From contig JASHRB010000467.1 of assembly GCA_030037575.1 (NCBI GenBank), forward strand, positions 1 through 10,293: a stretch of DNA of 10,293 nt. The letters are read 5' to 3'. The notes beneath the pieces were generated by a model. It saw only the letters and a program-made list of their open reading frames with translations. It was not told where the DNA came from and ran no database searches. The DNA comes from Candidatus Sulfotelmatobacter sp. (GTDB lineage: Bacteria > Acidobacteriota > Terriglobia > Terriglobales > Acidobacteriaceae). Positions within the stretch are counted from its first letter, which is position 1. Every line of letters begins with the position of its first letter. The translations under genes were made by a program, and so were the position numbers. Of the stretch, positions 6,803-10,293 are shown one piece after another.

Positions 6803-6871
6803 ATGCTGCGGCCGTCCGCTTTTCGGAGTCAATGCGCTCCACCCACATTAAAATTCTATAGATACCCGTGA
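6803..6871 (+). CDS. Possible 22-residue leader peptide overlapping the HD-GYP start
   Basis: This short frame runs from ATG 6803 to TGA 6869 and encodes 22 residues: it starts MLRPSAFRSQ, has a Pro-Pro pair at 13-14 and ends KFYRYP. Its stop overlaps the GTG start of the HD-GYP gene as GTGA (6868-6871), the classic geometry of translational coupling. It has a strong Shine-Dalgarno sequence in front. The last sense codon before the stop is Pro, a context known to slow termination in some arrest peptides such as TnaC. There is no homology that I recognise, and a frame of this length can occur by chance. A -10-like TATAGA lies inside its 3' end, which would instead allow leaderless expression of the downstream gene. 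Plausible but unproven. Confidence 0.35.
   Translation: MLRPSAFRSQCAPPTLKFYRYP
6857..6862 (+). promoter_or_regulatory. Possible -10 element (TATAGA) for the HD-GYP gene
   Basis: TATAGA ends 5 nt before the GTG start at 6868, so a transcript from it would begin at or next to the start codon. There is no convincing -35 at standard spacing. It competes as an explanation with translation through the leader frame. Confidence 0.3.
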
Positions 6872-8763
6872 ATTCCGCCGCCACTTCCATTGCCGGCGCT
6901 CCCGCGTTGTCTCAGCGGGGCGACGCGTCCCCAGCCGCGCCCAGTATCGTGCGTGTGCCCATCCTTTACGTAATCCTGGGCGTGCTGCTGATCATCAGCA
7001 TCGTTCCCATCTATTTTTATTCAGCGCAAGTCGAAGCCATTAATCGCGACCGCCTGAAGACGAACGAAATGCTGCTGCAGAACACGGTTACGCGCTCTCT
7101 GGCCGACGATCTTTCGCAGCACGAACGGTCGATTCGAGTCATGCTGGCGAATCTCTCGTCGGCGGTGCAGGTAGCCAGCGGCGGCGATATCGGCGACAAA
7201 AACATAGAAGCGCCGGAGCTTCGAGCGCTTCTGGAAAACTTCGTTTCATCGTCAGATGACCTTGCCTATGCCACTTTGCTCAACTCTGACGCCAAGGGCA
7301 TTTCGGCTGGACGCATTGCTCCGGACGCCTTCATGCAGCGTGAACTGCAACATGCTTTCGATGCCGCACGCGACGGCCGCGCTTATAACGGCCAGGCGCT
7401 TCAGATCGAAGACGGCAAGACCCCGCACACCGTGGTGCTGTTCAGCAATCCGGTCAGCTATGACGGCCGTTTCCTCGGCATGGTGGGCGCCGTTGTGGAT
7501 TTGCAGTTCCTGATTCACCGCCTGCGCGAAGTCAGCGGCGGAGGCCTGTTTTCCTATGTCGTGGATGCGCAGGGCAGGCTGGTTGCCGCCGGCAATACAC
7601 AATACGTAACCGGCCAGGACATGAAGAATTTGGAGATCGTCCGCAATTTTGTGGATGAGGGCAACAAAGCGCAACTGGCGGCCACCAAAGAATTTACCGT
7701 GCACGATAGCGGCAGCAACACCGAGATGCTGGGCACCTACAGTCCGGTGACCCCACTGGAATGGGCGGTCGTCGTGCAGAAGCCCCGGCTCGAAGCCTAC
7801 CGCGGGGTATATGAAATGCAGCACACGGCGCGCCTGCTGGCGCTGCTGGCGGTTGCAGTAAGCATTTTCGTAAGCATCATTGCAGCACGTCGGATTACAA
7901 ATCCGCTGCAGATTTTGACCCAATCCAGCCGCGCCCTCGCCCGCGGCGATTTCTCCCAGCGGGCGCACTTGAAAAGCCGGACGGAGATCGGTGAACTCGC
8001 CGAAACCTTCAATTCCATGTCGGAAGAGCTCGAGCAGTTCGTTGAAGATCTCAAGCGCGCTGCGGAAGAAAACCGGGCACTGTTTCTGGGTTCAATTCAA
8101 ATGCTCGCCGGCGCGGTTGACGAAAAGGATCCTTATACGCGCGGCCACTCCGACCGGGTCACGCGCTACTCGATGCTGATCGCCAAAGAGTTGAAGCTGG
8201 ACTCGACCTTCATGGAGACGCTGCAGATCTCCGCGCAGCTTCATGACGTGGGGAAGATCGGCATCGAAGACCTCATCCTCAAAAAGCCGGGCGCGCTGAC
8301 TCCGGAAGAATTTGAAGTGATGAAGACACACACCACCAAGGGCGCGAACATTCTGCGTCCCGTGGTGCAGCTCGCTGAAATGCTGCCTGGAATTGAGCTT
8401 CACCACGAGGCTCTCGACGGCCGCGGTTATCCCTATGGCCTGCAAGGTGATCAGATTCCTCTGTTGGCCCGCGTAATCGCGGTTGCCGACACCTTCGACG
8501 CGCTCACCACCAATCGCCCGTATCAAGCCGCGCACACGCCCGATGAGGCGCTGAAGATTATCCAAAATCTTGCCGGCAAACGGCTCGATCCCAAAGTGGT
8601 CCGGGCCTTGCTCGCAGTTTACGGACGCGGAGAGATTCGCATCCAGCGCATTTCGATCAAGCGCGCTGTCCCGGTCGAGCCCGCGGCTGAGCCCGCACCG
8701 GCTATTCCTGCTCCCACACTTCCTGGCCCGGAAGCCGCCGCTCTTGAACGCAGCCGCGTGTAA
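6868..8763 (+). CDS. Membrane Cache-HAMP-HD-GYP protein, probable c-di-GMP phosphodiesterase
   Basis: HD-GYP proteins are metal-dependent phosphodiesterases that degrade c-di-GMP; the N-terminal part here looks like an extracytoplasmic sensor. The 631 residues show TM1 (about 30-51), a Cache-like sensor domain (about 52-320, with features such as VVLFSNPVSYDGRFLG and VDLQFLIHRL), TM2 (about 323-341), a HAMP linker (about 343-396, including TEIGELAETFNSMSEEL) and the HD-GYP domain (about 405-600). The catalytic set looks intact: the HD pair is H459-D460 in LHDVGKIGI, then HHE at 512-514, DGRGYPYGL, and ARVIAVADTFDALTTNRPY. The last 25 residues are Pro/Ala-rich. The GTG start at 6868 is the only start that keeps a short N-terminal tail before TM1. 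The ligand is unknown. There is no GGDEF domain, so it is likely a degrader only. Confidence 0.9.
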   Translation: MNSAATSIAGAPALSQRGDASPAAPSIVRVPILYVILGVLLIISIVPIYFYSAQVEAINRDRLKTNEMLLQNTVTRSLADDLSQHERSIRVMLANLSSAVQVASGGDIGDKNIEAPELRALLENFVSSSDDLAYATLLNSDAKGISAGRIAPDAFMQRELQHAFDAARDGRAYNGQALQIEDGKTPHTVVLFSNPVSYDGRFLGMVGAVVDLQFLIHRLREVSGGGLFSYVVDAQGRLVAAGNTQYVTGQDMKNLEIVRNFVDEGNKAQLAATKEFTVHDSGSNTEMLGTYSPVTPLEWAVVVQKPRLEAYRGVYEMQHTARLLALLAVAVSIFVSIIAARRITNPLQILTQSSRALARGDFSQRAHLKSRTEIGELAETFNSMSEELEQFVEDLKRAAEENRALFLGSIQMLAGAVDEKDPYTRGHSDRVTRYSMLIAKELKLDSTFMETLQISAQLHDVGKIGIEDLILKKPGALTPEEFEVMKTHTTKGANILRPVVQLAEMLPGIELHHEALDGRGYPYGLQGDQIPLLARVIAVADTFDALTTNRPYQAAHTPDEALKIIQNLAGKRLDPKVVRALLAVYGRGEIRIQRISIKRAVPVEPAAEPAPAIPAPTLPGPEAAALERSRV

Positions 8764-8827
8764 CGCGCTTCTGGCCGCAGGGCATCATTTCGGCCCCAAT
8801 GCAGAAAAGAAACTCAGCCTCCGCCGC

Positions 8828-8833
8828 TATAAT
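8828..8833 (+). promoter_or_regulatory. Perfect -10 hexamer (TATAAT) upstream of ftsY
   Basis: TATAAT lies 17 nt before the ftsY ATG at 8851, so a transcript would have a leader of about 10 nt and no room for a Shine-Dalgarno sequence. The -35 region at 17-nt spacing is A-rich (around 8805-8810) and does not match TTGACA. The other part of the 87-nt gap shows only a weak 5-bp GGCCG/CGGCC inverted repeat. Confidence 0.45.
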
Positions 8834-8850
8834 TATCGCTGGGCGTTCCC

Positions 8851-9801
8851 ATGATTCAAACCCTGTTTGGCGGTACGGAAGAAAAGTCTGGGCTCTTTGA
8901 GCGCATGAAGCAGGCGGTCACGCGCACGCGTGAAAACCTGGCCGAGCGCATTGAAGAAGCTGTTAGTTTCAGCAAGGAAATCGACCGCAACACGCTCGAC
9001 GATCTCGAAGCCACGCTGCTTGGAGCCGATCTCGGCCCAAGCACAACGCAGCAAGTCCTCGGCAAACTGCGTGAAAAGGCCGAGCGCAAGCAAATCAAAG
9101 ATGTACAGGAGCTGAAACGTCTTCTGAAAGAAGAATTGCTCGCAATCCTGACCGCGGTAAACATGCAGCCGGTGCAAAAGGCGAAGGGAACTCCCGAAGT
9201 AATTTTGGTTGTGGGCGTCAACGGCACGGGAAAAACCACAACTATCGGCAAGCTCGCGCAGCTGTTTCGATCGAACGGCAAGAAGGTGTTGCTCTGTGCC
9301 GCCGACACGTTTCGCGCTGCGGCGATCGATCAACTGGAAGTCTGGGGCCAGCGCACTGCAACAGAAGTGATCAAAACAAAACCCGGCGGAGACCCGGCGG
9401 CGGTGCTGTTCGACGCCCTGCAATCCGCCAGTGCGCGCAAAACAGACTACGTCATCGTTGACACCGCCGGCCGGCTGCACACCAAGTCCAGCCTGATGGC
9501 CGAACTCGAAAAGATGCGCCGCACCGCGCAGCGGATTATTTCCGGCGCGCCTCACGAAACGCTGCTGGTAATGGACGCCACCACCGGACAAAACGGTCTT
9601 CAACAGGCGCGGTTATTCACGCAGTCGGCGGGAGTCACAGGCATCGTCCTGACCAAGCTCGACGGCACGGCAAAAGGCGGCGTGGTCGTTGCCATCTCCC
9701 GCGAATTAGGTCTGCCCCTGCGCTACGTTGGCGTCGGCGAAAAGGTAGGAGACCTGTTGCCGTTCGATCCAAAAGAGTTTGTCGATTCGTTGTTTGAATA
9801 A
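8851..9801 (+). CDS. ftsY: Signal recognition particle receptor FtsY
   Basis: FtsY is the SRP GTPase receptor that, with Ffh-4.5S RNA, delivers ribosomes making membrane proteins to the translocon. The 316 residues comprise an N domain (a four-helix region at about 10-105) and a G domain. The G domain carries G1 GVNGTGKTTT (122-131), the AADTFRAAA block, G3 DTAGRL (from 204), TTGQNG, G4 TKLDGTAKGG (from 268) and the C-terminal VGEKVGDLLPFDPKEFV that distinguishes FtsY from Ffh. The long acidic A domain of E. coli FtsY is absent; the protein starts almost directly at the N domain (LFERMKQAVTRTRENL), as in many other bacteria. The ATG at 8851 follows a TATAAT with a short leader. It is transcribed in the same direction as its neighbours but probably from its own promoter. 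Confidence 0.96.
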   Translation: MIQTLFGGTEEKSGLFERMKQAVTRTRENLAERIEEAVSFSKEIDRNTLDDLEATLLGADLGPSTTQQVLGKLREKAERKQIKDVQELKRLLKEELLAILTAVNMQPVQKAKGTPEVILVVGVNGTGKTTTIGKLAQLFRSNGKKVLLCAADTFRAAAIDQLEVWGQRTATEVIKTKPGGDPAAVLFDALQSASARKTDYVIVDTAGRLHTKSSLMAELEKMRRTAQRIISGAPHETLLVMDATTGQNGLQQARLFTQSAGVTGIVLTKLDGTAKGGVVVAISRELGLPLRYVGVGEKVGDLLPFDPKEFVDSLFE

Positions 9802-9864
9802 TGTTCCATTCGGGTGACTGACGTTCTTCATCGGCGCCGCTTGAAGGGTTGTGGCCTCATCCTT

Positions 9865-9888
9865 CTCCGTGTCTCTGGGTCTCCGTGG
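9865..9888 (+). repeat. Three tandem 8-bp units of CTCCGTGT type between ftsY and ribD
   Basis: Three contiguous 8-mers are visible: CTCCGTGT (9865-9872), CTCTGGGT (9873-9880) and CTCCGTGG (9881-9888). On the other strand this reads as CCACGGAG, ACCCAGAG, ACACGGAG. I recall very similar ACACAGAG/ACACGGAG sequences as dispersed intergenic repeats in several environmental bacterial genomes, but I cannot verify that here. Whether it is a repeat-family copy, a remnant or chance is open. Confidence 0.45.
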
Positions 9889-9894
9889 TAGATT
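9886..9894 (+). promoter_or_regulatory. Possible extended -10 (TGG-TAGATT) for ribD
   Basis: TAGATT at 9889-9894 is preceded by TGG, giving a TGn extended -10. It ends 15 nt before the ribD ATG at 9910. There is no matching -35. It sits at the edge of the 8-bp repeat block, so the repeat may supply part of the promoter. Weak call. Confidence 0.25.
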
Positions 9895-9909
9895 TCTTTT
9901 ACGCGCTCC

Positions 9910-10293
9910 ATGGCCGATCGCTCCGCTGACGAAAGGTTTCTGGGCCATGCGCTCGAACTCGCGCGCCAGGGCATTGGCCTCGCCTCGCCCAACCCTTACG
10001 TTGGTGCGGTCATGGTTGATTCGCGCGGCAGCATCGCCGGCATCGGTGTCTACACCTACGAGGGCTTGAAACACGCTGAAATTCGCGCGCTCGAACACGC
10101 AGGCGGCAAAGCTCGCGGGGGAACCCTTTATATCAACCTCGAGCCACACGCTCACCAAGGCCGAACGCCGCCGTGTACGGACGCTTTGATTGCTGCAGGA
10201 ATTCGCCGCGTGGTCGCTTCCATGCTCGATCCCAATCCTCGTGTCAGTGGCAAAGGTCTTGCGCAGTTACAAGCGGCCGGCATTCAAGTTGAA
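9910..10293 (+). CDS. ribD: Riboflavin biosynthesis protein RibD, deaminase domain (3' end outside window)
   Basis: RibD carries the second and third steps of riboflavin synthesis: an N-terminal zinc deaminase acts on diaminohydroxyphosphoribosylaminopyrimidine and a C-terminal reductase follows. The 128 visible residues cover the deaminase part. SPNPYVGAVMV (26-36), the zinc/proton-shuttle motif HAE (55-57), YINLEP, GRTPPC (84-89, with C89) and DPNPRVSGKGL are all typical. One point is odd. The family motif EPCxH, whose Cys is a zinc ligand, here reads EPHAH, with H80 in the Cys position (CAC at 10147-10149). His can bind zinc, so activity may be kept, but this is a change at a key residue. 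The ATG at 9910 gives a normal N-terminus; there is no Shine-Dalgarno sequence. The reductase domain cannot be assessed. Confidence 0.92.
   Translation, partial: MADRSADERFLGHALELARQGIGLASPNPYVGAVMVDSRGSIAGIGVYTYEGLKHAEIRALEHAGGKARGGTLYINLEPHAHQGRTPPCTDALIAAGIRRVVASMLDPNPRVSGKGLAQLQAAGIQVE

Noticed and set aside
8773..8795. GGCCG / CGGCC inverted repeat between the HD-GYP gene and ftsY
   Set aside because: A 5-bp stem with a 13-nt loop is expected by chance in GC-rich DNA and lacks a U tract.
8833..9603. Long minus-strand open frame (256 codons) opposite ftsY, and similar ones at 7252-7968, 5523-6191 and 3710-4297
   Set aside because: They lie fully opposite well-identified conserved genes, show no recognisable domains, and have the Arg/Gln/His-rich composition of antisense frames in GC-rich DNA.
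9826..9846. Hairpin after ftsY (CTTCA / TGAAG around GGCGCC)
   Set aside because: Only five outer base pairs and no U run downstream; not convincing as a terminator.
1..10293. Mobile elements, CRISPR arrays, tRNA/rRNA genes or a defence system
   Set aside because: I saw no transposase, integrase, direct-repeat/spacer pattern, structural RNA signature or defence-type domain; the genes are housekeeping or signalling types.

Overview
The window reads as an ordinary chromosomal, mostly housekeeping stretch of a moderately GC-rich Gram-negative bacterium. All supported genes lie on the + strand. The gene set, a mid-length RimO, a TIG/NHL-type propeller protein beside cinA, and the general lack of Shine-Dalgarno sequences suggest an Acidobacteriota (Terriglobia-like) genome. 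That assignment is an inference from protein character and was not tested by any search.

Left part (1-3094). The window opens inside rimO (ribosomal protein S12 methylthiotransferase; the 5' end is outside). A plausible sigma70-type promoter follows (TTGAGC, 17 nt, TAGAAT). It precedes yacG (zinc-ribbon gyrase inhibitor) and pgpA (phosphatidylglycerophosphatase A), whose stop and start share one base. Next is a 352-residue protein with an N-terminal IPT/TIG domain and a six-bladed NHL/SMP-30-like propeller. It has no signal peptide and its function is unknown.

Centre (3197-6734). cinA, thpR, plsY and gpsA are closely packed and probably form one operon. GpsA makes sn-glycerol-3-phosphate and PlsY acylates it, while PgpA upstream acts later in the same pathway towards phosphatidylglycerol. 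The window therefore carries three steps of phospholipid synthesis.

Right part (6735-10293). The 133-nt gap after gpsA is the most structured non-coding stretch. It holds two mutually exclusive hairpins, the strongest Shine-Dalgarno sequence in the window, and a 22-codon reading frame that ends in a GTGA overlap with the next gene. That gene encodes a two-TM Cache-HAMP-HD-GYP protein, a probable c-di-GMP phosphodiesterase. ftsY (SRP receptor GTPase) follows behind a perfect TATAAT. A short intergenic block of 8-bp units (CTCCGTGT type) then precedes ribD, which is cut by the window end and has His where the family's second zinc ligand is normally Cys.

I see no mobile element, CRISPR array, tRNA, rRNA or defence system. 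The points worth a second look are the gpsA/HD-GYP leader, the ribD ligand change, the 8-bp repeat block, the TIG-propeller protein, and the recurring -10-like hexamers very close to start codons.
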